A program made the translations under genes and the position numbers. The notes under the pieces were generated by a model. The model saw nothing but the letters and a program-made list of their open reading frames with translations, searched no databases and was not told where the DNA came from. This document shows, in pieces, positions 1 to 8,237 of a stretch of DNA of 64,000 nt. This stretch comes from Pseudomonas grimontii (lineage in GTDB: Bacteria > Pseudomonadota > Gammaproteobacteria > Pseudomonadales > Pseudomonadaceae). The DNA is taken from the NCBI RefSeq assembly GCF_007858185.1, contig NZ_VFES01000010.1, positions 186,001-250,000 on the forward strand. The letters are read 5' to 3'. Positions within the stretch are counted from its first letter, which is position 1. Each line of letters begins with the position of its first letter.

Positions 1-456
1 CACGGCACGGGCCATTTCCAGCTTTTGCGCGAAGGCTTTTTTCGAACCGGCCAGCAGGTTGTTCACCTGTTCGTCGCTGGCCTGGAAGCTGATCTGGATA
101 TGGTCCAGGCCAGCTTTCTTGAAGTCGCTGATCTTCTGTTCGGTCAGGCCGATGCCCGAGGTAATCAGGTTGGTGTAGAACCCCAGCTTGCGCGCCTCGG
201 CGATCAACTCGGCAAGGTCCTGGCGCACCAGCGGCTCACCGCCGGAAAACCCCAATTGCGCGGCGCCCATCTCACGGGCCTCGCGAAACACCTTGATCCA
301 CTGCTCGGTGCTCAGCTCCTTGCCCTGCTCGGCAAAGTCCAGCGGGTTGGAGCAATACGGGCACTGCAACGGGCAGCGGTAGGTCAGCTCGGCGAGCAAC
401 CACAGCGGCAGGCCGATGGCTGGTTTTTCAGGCAAGGGTGATCCAGTGCTCAGCAC
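1..456 (-). CDS. pqqE: PqqE, PQQ synthesis radical SAM enzyme (C-terminus cut by window edge)
   Basis: Radical SAM enzyme that, with PqqD as peptide chaperone, joins a Glu and a Tyr side chain of PqqA, the first step of pyrroloquinoline quinone synthesis. 152 residues are visible. The [4Fe-4S] motif C28-x3-C32-x2-C35 (CPLQCPYC) follows the conserved lead-in GLPLWLLAELTYR, and a radical SAM GGEP motif lies further on. The GTG at 456 was chosen as start because the residues before GLPLW look family-like; a TTG at 435 is an alternative. The start overlaps the end of pqqD by 29 bases, suggesting translational coupling. The rest of the gene lies left of the window. Confidence 0.93.
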   Translation of the reverse strand, partial: MLSTGSPLPEKPAIGLPLWLLAELTYRCPLQCPYCSNPLDFAEQGKELSTEQWIKVFREAREMGAAQLGFSGGEPLVRQDLAELIAEARKLGFYTNLITSGIGLTEQKISDFKKAGLDHIQISFQASDEQVNNLLAGSKKAFAQKLEMARAV

Positions 457-703
457 GGGCGACCTCCATGAATTGCTCGATGTCGTCACCCAACTCAGGC
501 ACGCCGGGGAACTGTGCTTCGAGCGCGGCAATGATCGCCGCCACGTCGCGCTCACCGTCAATCAAGCCACCAATCAGCGCGGCGCTGTCGTTGAGCTTGA
601 TCATGCCTTCGGGGTAGAGCAACACATGGCCTTTTTGCGCGGGTTCGTACTGGTAGCGGTAGCCCTGGCGCCAGGTCGGTTTTCTGCTGCGATCGAAGCT
701 CAT
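428..703 (-). CDS. pqqD: PqqD, PqqA-binding peptide chaperone
   Basis: Small RiPP-recognition protein of 91 residues, the usual size of free-standing PqqD. It holds the precursor peptide PqqA and presents it to PqqE. The sequence is typical from MSFDRSRKP through GHVLLYPEGMIKLN to the acidic C-terminal half. The ATG at 703 overlaps the pqqC stop (ATGA), and the 3' end overlaps pqqE, so pqqC, pqqD and pqqE look translationally coupled. A longer in-frame reading upstream exists but would lie inside pqqC. Confidence 0.95.
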   Translation of the reverse strand: MSFDRSRKPTWRQGYRYQYEPAQKGHVLLYPEGMIKLNDSAALIGGLIDGERDVAAIIAALEAQFPGVPELGDDIEQFMEVARAEHWITLA

Positions 704-1452
704 AAGGTGATCCCTTTGTGCCAGACCCGCTGCTCGGTCACGCTGTGGTACGGCGGGCGTTTCAGTTCGTAGGCCATGCTCATGGCATCCAGCATGCTCC
801 ACAGGATGTCGAGTTTGAACTGGAGAATTTCCAGCATGCGCTCCTGGCCTTCACGGGTGGTGTAGTGCTGCAAGGTGATTGCCAAGCCGTGCTCCACATC
901 GCGCCGGGCCTGGCCCAGGCGGGTGCGGAAGTACTCGTAGCCAGTGGGGTCGATCCATGGGTAATGCTGCGGCCAGCTGTCGAGACGCGACTGGTGGATC
1001 TGCGGCGCGAACAGCTCGGTGAGCGAGCTGCTGGCGGCTTCCTGCCAACTGGCGCGGCGCGCAAAGTTGACGTAGGCGTCTACCGCAAAGCGCACGCCGG
1101 GCAGCACCAGTTCCTGGGAACGCAACTGGTCCGGGTCGAGGCCGACCGCTTGGCCCAAACGCAGCCAGGCTTCGATACCGCCGTCTTCACCCGGTGCGCC
1201 ATCGTGGTCGAGCAGGCGCTGGATCCACTCGCGACGGATCTCACGGTCCGGGCAGTTGGCCAGGATCGCGGCGTCTTTCAGCGGGATGTTCACCTGATAG
1301 TAGAACCGGTTGGCGACCCAACCCTGGATCTGCTCGCGGGTTGCGCGGCCTTCATACATCGCCACATGGTATGGGTGATGGATATGGTAGAAGGCGCCCT
1401 TGGCCCGCAAGGCTGCTTCGAATTCGGTTGTGGTCAACGGTGCGTCAGTCAT
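700..1452 (-). CDS. pqqC: PqqC, PQQ synthase (cofactorless oxidase)
   Basis: Catalyses the last step of PQQ synthesis, ring closure and eight-electron oxidation of AHQQ by O2 without metal or cofactor, in the cytoplasm. The 250 residues match the family length. Family segments are visible near the N-terminus (FYHIHHPYH at about 21-29, then RFYYQVNIPLKDAAI), and the protein is His-rich throughout as expected for its all-helical TenA-like fold. It starts 11 bases after the pqqB stop and its own stop overlaps the pqqD start. Confidence 0.96.
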   Translation of the reverse strand: MTDAPLTTTEFEAALRAKGAFYHIHHPYHVAMYEGRATREQIQGWVANRFYYQVNIPLKDAAILANCPDREIRREWIQRLLDHDGAPGEDGGIEAWLRLGQAVGLDPDQLRSQELVLPGVRFAVDAYVNFARRASWQEAASSSLTELFAPQIHQSRLDSWPQHYPWIDPTGYEYFRTRLGQARRDVEHGLAITLQHYTTREGQERMLEILQFKLDILWSMLDAMSMAYELKRPPYHSVTEQRVWHKGITL

Positions 1453-1463
1453 GTCGTCTGCTC

Positions 1464-2375
1464 CTACAATTCAATGCTCATGCCGTCGTAAGCGACTTCG
1501 ACATTGCGCCGCACCAGTTCCGCGCGCTCGGGGGAGTCTTCATCGAGGATCGGGTTGGTGTTGTTGATGTGGATAAGCACCTTGCGCTGCTTGGGCAACT
1601 GCTCCAGCACTTCGAGCATGCCGCCGGGGCCATTCTGCGCCAGGTGGCCCATCTCGCGGCCGGTACGGGTGCCGACGCCACGGCGCTGCATTTCGTCGTC
1701 GTCCCACATCGTGCCATCCACCAGCAGGCAGTCGCTGCCGGCCATGATCTGCAGCAATGGCGCGTCGACCTTGCCCAGGCCCGGGGCGTAGAACAGTTTG
1801 CCGCCAGTGCGCAGGTCTTCGACGATCAGGCCGATGTTGTCGCCTGGGTGCGGGTCGAAGCGGTGCGGCGAGTAGGGCGGGGCGGCACTGCGCAGTGGCA
1901 GTGGGGTGAAGCGCAGGTTGGGGCAGGCCGGGATGGTGAAGCTGGCATCCAGCTCGATACGGTTCCAGGCCAGGCCGCCGTTCCAGTGGGTGAGCATGGT
2001 GAACAGTGGGAAGCCGGTGCTCAGGTCTTCGTGGACCATGTCGGTGCACCACACCTGGTGTGGGCAACCTTCGCGCAGGCTCAATAAACCGGTGGTGTGG
2101 TCGATCTGGCTGTCCATCAGGATTATGGCACTGATGCCGGTATCGCGCAGTGCGCGGCCGGGCTGCATCGGCGCAAAACCCTGGAGTTGCGCGCGGATAT
2201 CCGGCGAGGCATTGCACAGTACCCAGTTCACGCCATCGTCGGAAATCGCGATGGATGACTGGGTCCGCGCCTGCGCCCGCAGGCTGCCGTCACGAAAACC
2301 TACGCAATTCACGCAGTTGCAGTTCCACTGCGGGAAGCCGCCGCCAGCGGCGGAACCTAGAATCTGGACAAACAT
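1464..2375 (-). CDS. pqqB: PqqB, metallo-beta-lactamase-fold PQQ biosynthesis protein
   Basis: 303-residue protein of the metallo-hydrolase fold that acts as a hydroxylase on the tyrosine-derived moiety in PQQ synthesis. The N-terminal MFVQILGSAAGGGFPQWNC and the structural-zinc cysteines C19, C21 and C24 (CNCVNC) are diagnostic. The segment HINNTNPILDEDSP near the C-terminus is also family-like. The ATG at 2375 is preferred to an upstream alternative because the family starts at MFVQILG. It lies 71 bases after pqqA, behind an intrinsic terminator that should make pqqB and later genes less abundant than pqqA. Confidence 0.95.
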   Translation of the reverse strand: MFVQILGSAAGGGFPQWNCNCVNCVGFRDGSLRAQARTQSSIAISDDGVNWVLCNASPDIRAQLQGFAPMQPGRALRDTGISAIILMDSQIDHTTGLLSLREGCPHQVWCTDMVHEDLSTGFPLFTMLTHWNGGLAWNRIELDASFTIPACPNLRFTPLPLRSAAPPYSPHRFDPHPGDNIGLIVEDLRTGGKLFYAPGLGKVDAPLLQIMAGSDCLLVDGTMWDDDEMQRRGVGTRTGREMGHLAQNGPGGMLEVLEQLPKQRKVLIHINNTNPILDEDSPERAELVRRNVEVAYDGMSIEL

Positions 2376-2403
2376 GGCCGCTCCATCAAGCAAAGCTCAA
2401 AAC

Positions 2404-2431
2404 AAAAACGCCCCGGGCGAACCGAGGCGTT
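2404..2431 (-). terminator. Attenuating terminator between pqqA and pqqB
   Basis: On the minus strand a 10-bp stem (AACGCCTCGG with CCGGGGCGTT, one G-T wobble) with a 5-base loop is followed by a run of T. It sits 16 bases after the pqqA stop. Partial readthrough would give excess pqqA message over pqqBCDE, which fits PqqA being a consumed substrate. Confidence 0.8.
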
Positions 2432-2446
2432 GTATTACCCAGCGGC

Positions 2447-2521
2447 TTAGCGACTGGCGAAGTACATGGTGACTTCGAAGCCGATGCGCAGATCAGTGTA
2501 AGCAGGTTTGGACCAGGTCAT
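2447..2521 (-). CDS. pqqA: PqqA, precursor peptide of PQQ
   Basis: 24-codon gene, MTWSKPAYTDLRIGFEVTMY followed by FASR. It is the ribosomally made substrate whose Glu16 and Tyr20 (motif E-V-T-M-Y) supply all the carbon and nitrogen of PQQ. Length and the E-x3-Y spacing match the family exactly. A clear ribosome binding site, GGAG, lies 7 bases before the ATG. It sits between pqqF and pqqB on the same strand. Confidence 0.97.
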   Translation of the reverse strand: MTWSKPAYTDLRIGFEVTMYFASR

Positions 2522-2680
2522 ATTCTTACTCCTACGAAGGGATGGGACGTTTACTACCAAGTAATACATATAGTCCACCTCCAGTCGGAGATGTTCAGAT
2601 GTGTGCGTGGGAATGTTACGCAATTCTTTTCAAGTTAGCGCTGTCTTGGTGGAAAAAGCCTGTTGCAGGGTTGGCAATGA
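2522..2680 (-). promoter_or_regulatory. pqqF-pqqA intergenic region, probable pqqA promoter
   Basis: 159 bases separate the pqqF stop from pqqA. The minus strand holds an AT-rich TATATG block about 45 bases before the pqqA ATG that could be a -10 element, but no good -35 is seen at 17 bases. A pqqA promoter here is expected from other pseudomonads, but this sequence alone does not define it. Confidence 0.3.
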
Positions 2681-5050
2681 TCAGCTCGCCGGTTGCCAGC
2701 TCTCGTCGATGCGTGGGCCGGTGGCGATGCAGCGCCAGCCGCCAGTCGCGTCCTGCAGCTGTTGGGCAGCGCGTTGCAGATCCTCCGGGGTTCGGGTCTG
2801 GATCAGTGTTTGAAGCTGGCACAGATAATCCGACGGATGGCCCGCCAAGCGTGCGTGCCACAGCAGTTCGGCGCTTTGGGTGATCGGTAGCGTCGCGGCG
2901 CAGAACTGCTGTGCCAAGGCGTGATTGCCCAAGTCATCGCTGCCATCAATCAGCAACGGTAGATGTTTAAGAAAGGTGTGCAGGTGATCGACGATACCTT
3001 CCAATGAAACGCTGGGTGATTGCACACCAAACAGCAGGCCGGTTTGCCCGTTGATCTGTCGGACGCCGCTGAATACGGCGTAGCCCAATTGCAGCTCGAC
3101 CCTCAGGCGTTGGTAGAACGGCCCTTGGAGCAGGTGCCCAAGCAGTCGCCAGGACGCTTCATCGTCCAGGGATTGGCTGGGTGTCGGGCAAAACAGCAGC
3201 GCGGCGGCTTCGGTTGAGTCGGTTTTAACCGTATGCCACACACGTTGACCGCTGAGGTGTTGAAGAGGCCGTTCGAATTGTGCAGGTTGCCCAGGCAGAC
3301 GGGCTGCGGCGGTCTTTATCAACGCCTCACACGCGGCGGGCATGCCCAGCCCCAGGCCGTGCCAGCGCGCCGTGGCCCAGGATGCAGGCTGCTCGCTGGC
3401 GTCGACATTGCCGATGGCGCAGCACGTCGGCAGGGCCTTGAGCAGTTCCCGGATAGCAATCATTGGCGCGGGGGCTGGGGGCGCTTCTTGCGGCAGCTGC
3501 AGGCGCTGAGCCAACGCCTCCAGGACGGCCGGCATGGGCTCGTGCAGCCCGCTCATCTTCATCAGCCAATCATTGCCGGCGGTTTCGAAAGATAATTCGA
3601 CGCCCGCCTGGCGCGCATTCTCACGCAGTGGCTGCAAGGTGCTTTCCAGCCCAGCAGGCACTGGCGCGTCGAAGCGCCACTGCAAGTACAGCGCGCCCTC
3701 ATCGCTGTCATCCGCCAAGGCCGGGCTGAAGGTCAGCGCCGATATGTCCCTTCGGCCCCGTGAACGGTCCTGGGCAAACGTGCGCAAGCCTCGGTGAGCG
3801 CTGGTTTGGCCGCGAATCAGGCCAGCGCGTTCTTCTTTGACCGGTGGGCGCAGGAACGGGTTGTTCGGGGGCAACTGCCAACGGTGTTCGGCGAGCGGCA
3901 AGTGCAGCGAATCAAGCAGGGCCTTGAGCGCAGCGACGCTCTGTTCACTGAGGTCTTCGCTGTCGTTCCGAGCCAGTGCCAGGGCGCCCTGGGTCTGTTG
4001 TTGGCGAGCGTTCAGCAGGGCGAACTCTTCGCGCAGTGGCGTCCAATCGCTGTGTGCGAAAAAGCTCAGCCAGTCGTGCAACAGCGCCTCGATTTGTGTC
4101 GTCGGTTCGTTTTCGGTATCGAGCGTAAAGTCGATGTCCAGTACGGCCTGTCCGGCGAAGTGGTACAGCACTGACGCTTGCAGTGCGCTGGCCACGTGTC
4201 GGGTTTTCAGCTCGGCGAGCAGCCCGCCCTGCGCAGGCGCATTGAGCCAGGTGCAGAGGAACTCCAGGGCTTCACGGGGCGCGTCACAGGTGATGACGTG
4301 GTGCAGATGGCCGCTGGCTATGTGTTGATAACGCCGAGCCTGGCCTCGCATCAAGGCCGCTGGTGAGGCCTGCGGATGCAGGGGGCCAGTGATCAGTTGC
4401 GTGCTGAAGCGCTGCGCCAGGGCTTCCAGTTCTTGCAGCGGTTGCGGGCCGGCAAGGCTCAGTGTCATCTGCCCGCTTTGATAGAAATGCGCGTGGAATT
4501 CCCGCAGTGCTTGCTGAAACGCCTCACGCTCCACGGGCAGGCTGTCGCGGTTGCCCGCGTGAAAGCCGCGCAGCGGGTGATCCGCCGCCAAACCTTCGAG
4601 CAGCGCCACCTGCTGCTGCGCCTTGGCATCCTGGGACCAGGCGACGTACTCGGCGTGCAGCACTTCGCGCTCGCGCAGTTGATCTTCCAGGGCCAGGTGC
4701 GGGTGGGACAGCATGTCCGCCAGGCGCTCCAGCCCGGGCGCAAAGGCTGAAACCGGTAGTTCAAAAAAGAAGTCCGTGGTGCGTTCGCGGGTGCTTGCAT
4801 TCACCTGGCCGCCGTGGCGCTGCACGTAGGTCATAAGCCCTTCGCCCGCGGGAAAACGCTCGGTCCCCAGAAACAACAAATGCTCAAGAAAATGTGCGAG
4901 CCCCGGCCAGGCCAACGGCACGTCGTGGCTACCGGCAGCCACCCGCAGCACCGCTGCGCAACGCTTTAAGCGCGGTGTATGGCGCAGGGAAACCCGCAGG
5001 CCATTGGCCAGGGTCAGGTGAACGGGATAAAGGTGGGCCGGGGCGGGCAT
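2681..5050 (-). CDS. pqqF: PqqF, M16 zinc metalloprotease of PQQ synthesis
   Basis: Insulysin/pitrilysin-family peptidase thought to trim the crosslinked PqqA peptide. The inverted zinc motif H53-F-L-E56-H57 lies in the segment GLAHFLEHLLFLGTERFP, and the N-terminal catalytic half is followed by the degenerate second half typical of the family. At 789 residues it is close to other Pseudomonas PqqF proteins. The ATG at 5050 has GGAAG five bases upstream; a TTG at 5098 touching the davA stop would add 16 residues and is less likely. It lies 48 bases after davA on the same strand, so cotranscription with davBA is possible. Confidence 0.92.
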   Translation of the reverse strand: MPAPAHLYPVHLTLANGLRVSLRHTPRLKRCAAVLRVAAGSHDVPLAWPGLAHFLEHLLFLGTERFPAGEGLMTYVQRHGGQVNASTRERTTDFFFELPVSAFAPGLERLADMLSHPHLALEDQLREREVLHAEYVAWSQDAKAQQQVALLEGLAADHPLRGFHAGNRDSLPVEREAFQQALREFHAHFYQSGQMTLSLAGPQPLQELEALAQRFSTQLITGPLHPQASPAALMRGQARRYQHIASGHLHHVITCDAPREALEFLCTWLNAPAQGGLLAELKTRHVASALQASVLYHFAGQAVLDIDFTLDTENEPTTQIEALLHDWLSFFAHSDWTPLREEFALLNARQQQTQGALALARNDSEDLSEQSVAALKALLDSLHLPLAEHRWQLPPNNPFLRPPVKEERAGLIRGQTSAHRGLRTFAQDRSRGRRDISALTFSPALADDSDEGALYLQWRFDAPVPAGLESTLQPLRENARQAGVELSFETAGNDWLMKMSGLHEPMPAVLEALAQRLQLPQEAPPAPAPMIAIRELLKALPTCCAIGNVDASEQPASWATARWHGLGLGMPAACEALIKTAAARLPGQPAQFERPLQHLSGQRVWHTVKTDSTEAAALLFCPTPSQSLDDEASWRLLGHLLQGPFYQRLRVELQLGYAVFSGVRQINGQTGLLFGVQSPSVSLEGIVDHLHTFLKHLPLLIDGSDDLGNHALAQQFCAATLPITQSAELLWHARLAGHPSDYLCQLQTLIQTRTPEDLQRAAQQLQDATGGWRCIATGPRIDESWQPAS

Positions 5051-5098
5051 GGGCACTTCCAGAGCGGGGCAAGTGCCTATGCTAACAAACCCGTTCAA

Positions 5099-5893
5099 TC
5101 AGGGCTTGTGCAGCGGGCCGTAAAGCTCGGGACGCCGGTCTTGCAGGTAGTGGTTGGCGGCGCGGGCGTCGAGGATCGATTGCCGGTTCAGTGTCCCGAC
5201 AATCAAGGCTTCATCCAGGCCCGCCTGGGCGATTCGCTGGCCATCCGGCGCGGCAATGCTGCTTTGCCCACAGTACTGAATCTCGCCTTCGTGCCCGCAG
5301 TAATTGGCGTAGGCCACGTAGCACTGGTTTTCGAAGGCCCGCGCCCGCACGGTGACGTCGGCGACGAAGTCGAACGGCACCATATTGGCGGTGGGCACCA
5401 GGATCAGCTCGGCACCGGCCAGGGCCAGGCGTCGGGTGTTTTCCGGGAACTCGAGGTCATAGCAGATCAAGAACCCCAGCTTCCATCCGTTGAGCTCCAC
5501 CAGGGGGAAATCATCGTCGCCGGCACTGAACATCGAGTGATCCAGATCGCCGAACAGATGGGTCTTGCGGTAGTTGCACAGGCGCTGACCGTGGGCGTCG
5601 ATCAACTGCACGGCGTTGTAGATCTGCCCGTCTTCGGCCCGCTCCGGATAGCCGTACAGAATCGCCAGGCCGGCGCTTTGCGCCAGTTCGGCAATCGCTT
5701 GCGCCGACGCCCCATCCTGGGCCTCGGCCAGTGCCCCAACCGCCTCGGTGCCAATGTTGTAGCCGCTGAGAAACATCTCCGGCAGCACCAGCACATCCGC
5801 ACCGCAGGCTTCATGCGCCAGCTGGTGCAGACGCTTGAGGTTGCCCGCGACATCCAGCGGCAACGGCGGGCATTGGTACAGGGCGACGCGCAT
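5099..5893 (-). CDS. davA: DavA, 5-aminovaleramide amidohydrolase
   Basis: Nitrilase-superfamily amidase that hydrolyses 5-aminovaleramide to 5-aminovalerate and ammonia, second step of the lysine monooxygenase pathway. The catalytic triad is visible as E39 (LPEMFLSGYN), K110 (YRKTHL) and C144 (ICYDLEFPE). 264 residues from the ATG at 5893 match P. putida DavA as recalled. The start lies 10 bases after the davB stop, so the two form an operon. A longer frame upstream would lie inside davB. Assignment rests on both the triad and the davB neighbour. Confidence 0.9.
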   Translation of the reverse strand: MRVALYQCPPLPLDVAGNLKRLHQLAHEACGADVLVLPEMFLSGYNIGTEAVGALAEAQDGASAQAIAELAQSAGLAILYGYPERAEDGQIYNAVQLIDAHGQRLCNYRKTHLFGDLDHSMFSAGDDDFPLVELNGWKLGFLICYDLEFPENTRRLALAGAELILVPTANMVPFDFVADVTVRARAFENQCYVAYANYCGHEGEIQYCGQSSIAAPDGQRIAQAGLDEALIVGTLNRQSILDARAANHYLQDRRPELYGPLHKP

Positions 5894-5903
5894 GTTCAAC
5901 TCC

Positions 5904-7607
5904 TTAGTCAGCCAGGGCAATCGGCCCGATCTCATCAAACACATCACCCGGCCCCGGGTTTTCGGGGTGAGTGCTGCCGCCAAAGTGGGTCATGATGCCC
6001 CATACCGCGTTCAGTGAGGTTTGCACCGCACCCTCCACCCACGCAGGGGTCCAGGATACGTCGTCACCGGCGATAAAAATTCCACGCTGTTCAGCGGGCA
6101 TGTCCTTCTGCATGAAATGCGCATACATGCGCTGGTTATAGCGATAGTGGCCGGGCAACGCGCCTTTGAAGGCCCCAAGGAAATGCGGGTCGGCTTCCCA
6201 GGACACGGTGATCGGGTCGCCGATGATGCGCGCCTTGATGTCGACTTTCGGGTAGATCTTGTTCAAGGCGTCCAGCGCCAGTTTCACCCGCTTATCGATG
6301 GGCTGCGGGAGCATTTTCAGTGCGTCGCTCATCCACGAGTACGACAGGCAGATCACCCCTGGTTTATCGTCGCCGTTGTCGAAAAGGTAAGTGCCGCGAG
6401 TGAGGCGATCGGTGAGGGTCATGCTCATCAGGTCGCGGCCGGTCTCCGGGTCTTTGTCTTTCCAGAACGGGCGGTCGACCATCACGAAGGTCTTCGACGA
6501 TTGCATGTAGCGCGTACGGTCCAGGGCCATCCACATCTTTTGCGAGAACAGTGTTTCATCGCACTCGATCTGGGTGGTCAGCAGCCAGCTTTGGCAGGTG
6601 GTGAGCACGGCGGCGTATTCGCGGGTATCGCCGTAGTTGTCGGTCACCGCGAAACGGCCATCGGCAGCATGGGCGATGCGTTTAACCCCGGCCCGTGGTG
6701 CACCGCGGTGCAGCGAACTCAGGCTGGTACCGGCGGGCCAGTGGGCGCATCGTTCCGGCACGTGGCGCCAGATGCCCATCGGCACCTGGGCAACGCCGCC
6801 GACGACCAAATGTTGGTGGTCGTCGCAGTTGGTCATCACCACACGGAAGATCTCCAGCATCGAGTTGGGGAAATCCGAGTCCCAGCCACCGGTGCCAAAA
6901 CCCACTTGGCCAAACACTTCGCGGTGGTGAAACGATAATTTTGCGAAGGCCTTGGAGGTCGCCACGAAGTCGTAGAAGGTGCGGTCGTCCCACAATGGCA
7001 CCAGCTTGTTCCACAACGCCTTGAGGCGCGGTACATCACGGTCGCGGATGGCTTGCTGGATGTCGCCGAATTGCGAGCCGGCTTCCAGGGCATCGGCCCA
7101 GGCGTCAGCCACTTCCTGGAACAGCGCAGGCAAATCGGACAGCTTTTGTGCGTAGTGCGTCTGGCCTTCCAGATCGATCACCGTACTGCCGGAAGCTGGC
7201 GTCAGCGGGTTGGGGAAGGGTTTGGTTTCCAGGCCCAGCTTGTCGACGTAGTGATAGAACGCGGTGGACGACACCGGGAAGCGCATGCCGCCCAGCTCGG
7301 CAATGATGCCTTCGGCGCCTTCGAAAGCCTGGGAACGTAAACGGCCGCCCATCTTCGAAGCTTCATACACCACGGGTTTGAGGCCCAGCTTCATTAATTC
7401 GTAGGCGGCGACCAGCCCGGCGATACCGGCGCCGACGATGGCCACTTCAGCGCCATGGTTGGCGGCGGGGATACTGCCGAGTCCAGCCGGGTGTTCGATC
7501 CAGTCATCAAAGGCAAACGGGAAATCCGGGCCAAAGATGGTGATGGGTTTTTTACCGTCTGCAGGGTGGCGATTGGTCTTGCTGATGGTGCTGGACGGAA
7601 TGCTCAT
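5904..7607 (-). CDS. davB: DavB, L-lysine 2-monooxygenase (flavoprotein)
   Basis: FAD-dependent amine-oxidase-fold enzyme that converts L-lysine with O2 to 5-aminovaleramide, CO2 and water. The dinucleotide-binding motif GAGIAGLVAAYEL begins near residue 55, followed by the MGGRLRSQ flavin loop. The C-terminal GIFIAGDDVSWTPAWVEGA is the second flavin segment of the family. The 567 residues are nearly the same length and pattern as recalled P. putida DavB. It heads davB-davA, with an Lrp-type gene just upstream on the same strand, the arrangement known from P. putida. Confidence 0.93.
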   Translation of the reverse strand: MSIPSSTISKTNRHPADGKKPITIFGPDFPFAFDDWIEHPAGLGSIPAANHGAEVAIVGAGIAGLVAAYELMKLGLKPVVYEASKMGGRLRSQAFEGAEGIIAELGGMRFPVSSTAFYHYVDKLGLETKPFPNPLTPASGSTVIDLEGQTHYAQKLSDLPALFQEVADAWADALEAGSQFGDIQQAIRDRDVPRLKALWNKLVPLWDDRTFYDFVATSKAFAKLSFHHREVFGQVGFGTGGWDSDFPNSMLEIFRVVMTNCDDHQHLVVGGVAQVPMGIWRHVPERCAHWPAGTSLSSLHRGAPRAGVKRIAHAADGRFAVTDNYGDTREYAAVLTTCQSWLLTTQIECDETLFSQKMWMALDRTRYMQSSKTFVMVDRPFWKDKDPETGRDLMSMTLTDRLTRGTYLFDNGDDKPGVICLSYSWMSDALKMLPQPIDKRVKLALDALNKIYPKVDIKARIIGDPITVSWEADPHFLGAFKGALPGHYRYNQRMYAHFMQKDMPAEQRGIFIAGDDVSWTPAWVEGAVQTSLNAVWGIMTHFGGSTHPENPGPGDVFDEIGPIALAD

Positions 7608-7648
7608 GGCGGGCCCTTGCTGACGACTCGGCGGGAAGTGACCTGCTG

Positions 7649-7654
7649 AGTATA
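7649..7654 (-). promoter_or_regulatory. Candidate davB -10 element (CTATACT)
   Basis: The minus strand reads TTCCTATACTCAG about 42 bases before the davB ATG. CTATACT matches the -10 consensus favoured by sigma-S and is acceptable to sigma-70. No good -35 is present at 17 bases, which also fits sigma-S. AT-rich DNA upstream (TTTGACTAAAAACAAT) could bind the adjacent Lrp-type regulator; that is inference. Confidence 0.45.
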
Positions 7655-7754
7655 GGAAAAGATGGCAGCCAGTTTAGGGAGCGTTGCGTTCGTTAATAAG
7701 ACGCAAAGTGTCGTCGGATTGGATTGTTTTTAGTCAAAGTGACGAGATTGGTGG

Positions 7755-8213
7755 TCAGGTTGGCTGCCCGCGGTCCAATTTGTTACTGAGGATGATGGAG
7801 GTGGTGGTTTTCTCCACGCCATCGACACTGCCGATCTGGTCCAGCAATTGATCGAGTTGCTCTGGCGAGTCGGTGCGCAGCCAGGCGACGTAATCGAACT
7901 CACCGCTCACCGCGCACAGTTGTTGAACCTGGGCCATGGCGCTCAGCCTGCGCAGCACTTCTTTGCCCGAGCGCGGTTGCACGGTGATCCCTACATAGGC
8001 CTGCAAGCCGCCATCCGCCACGCGTTGGCCCAGGCGCACACCGTAACCGGTGATTACCTGGGTTTTCTCCAGGCGCGCAAGGCGCGACGTCACCGTCGTG
8101 CGCGCGATGCCCAACTGCCGGGCAAGCATGGCCACGCTTTCGCGGGCATTGATCTGCAATGCGGCGATCAACTGGCGATCAATTTCATCTAGAACAGGCA
8201 CGTGAGGCTCCAT
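7755..8213 (-). CDS. Lrp/AsnC-family transcriptional regulator, probable davBA regulator
   Basis: 152 residues with the family layout: an N-terminal helix-turn-helix (DEIDRQLIAALQINARESVA, then IARTTVTSRLARLEK at about 38-52) and a C-terminal RAM ligand-binding domain. Lrp-type proteins sense amino acids and wrap DNA as octamers. The gene stands 147 bases upstream of davB in the same direction, the position of the Lrp-type gene beside davBA in P. putida, so lysine-responsive control of davBA is likely. The ATG at 8213 is chosen; a TTG twelve bases upstream is weaker. It follows the LysR gene by 24 bases and may share its transcript. Confidence 0.85.
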   Translation of the reverse strand: MEPHVPVLDEIDRQLIAALQINARESVAMLARQLGIARTTVTSRLARLEKTQVITGYGVRLGQRVADGGLQAYVGITVQPRSGKEVLRRLSAMAQVQQLCAVSGEFDYVAWLRTDSPEQLDQLLDQIGSVDGVEKTTTSIILSNKLDRGQPT

Positions 8214-8237
8214 GACGGGCGGCAATGGGAACGGATG

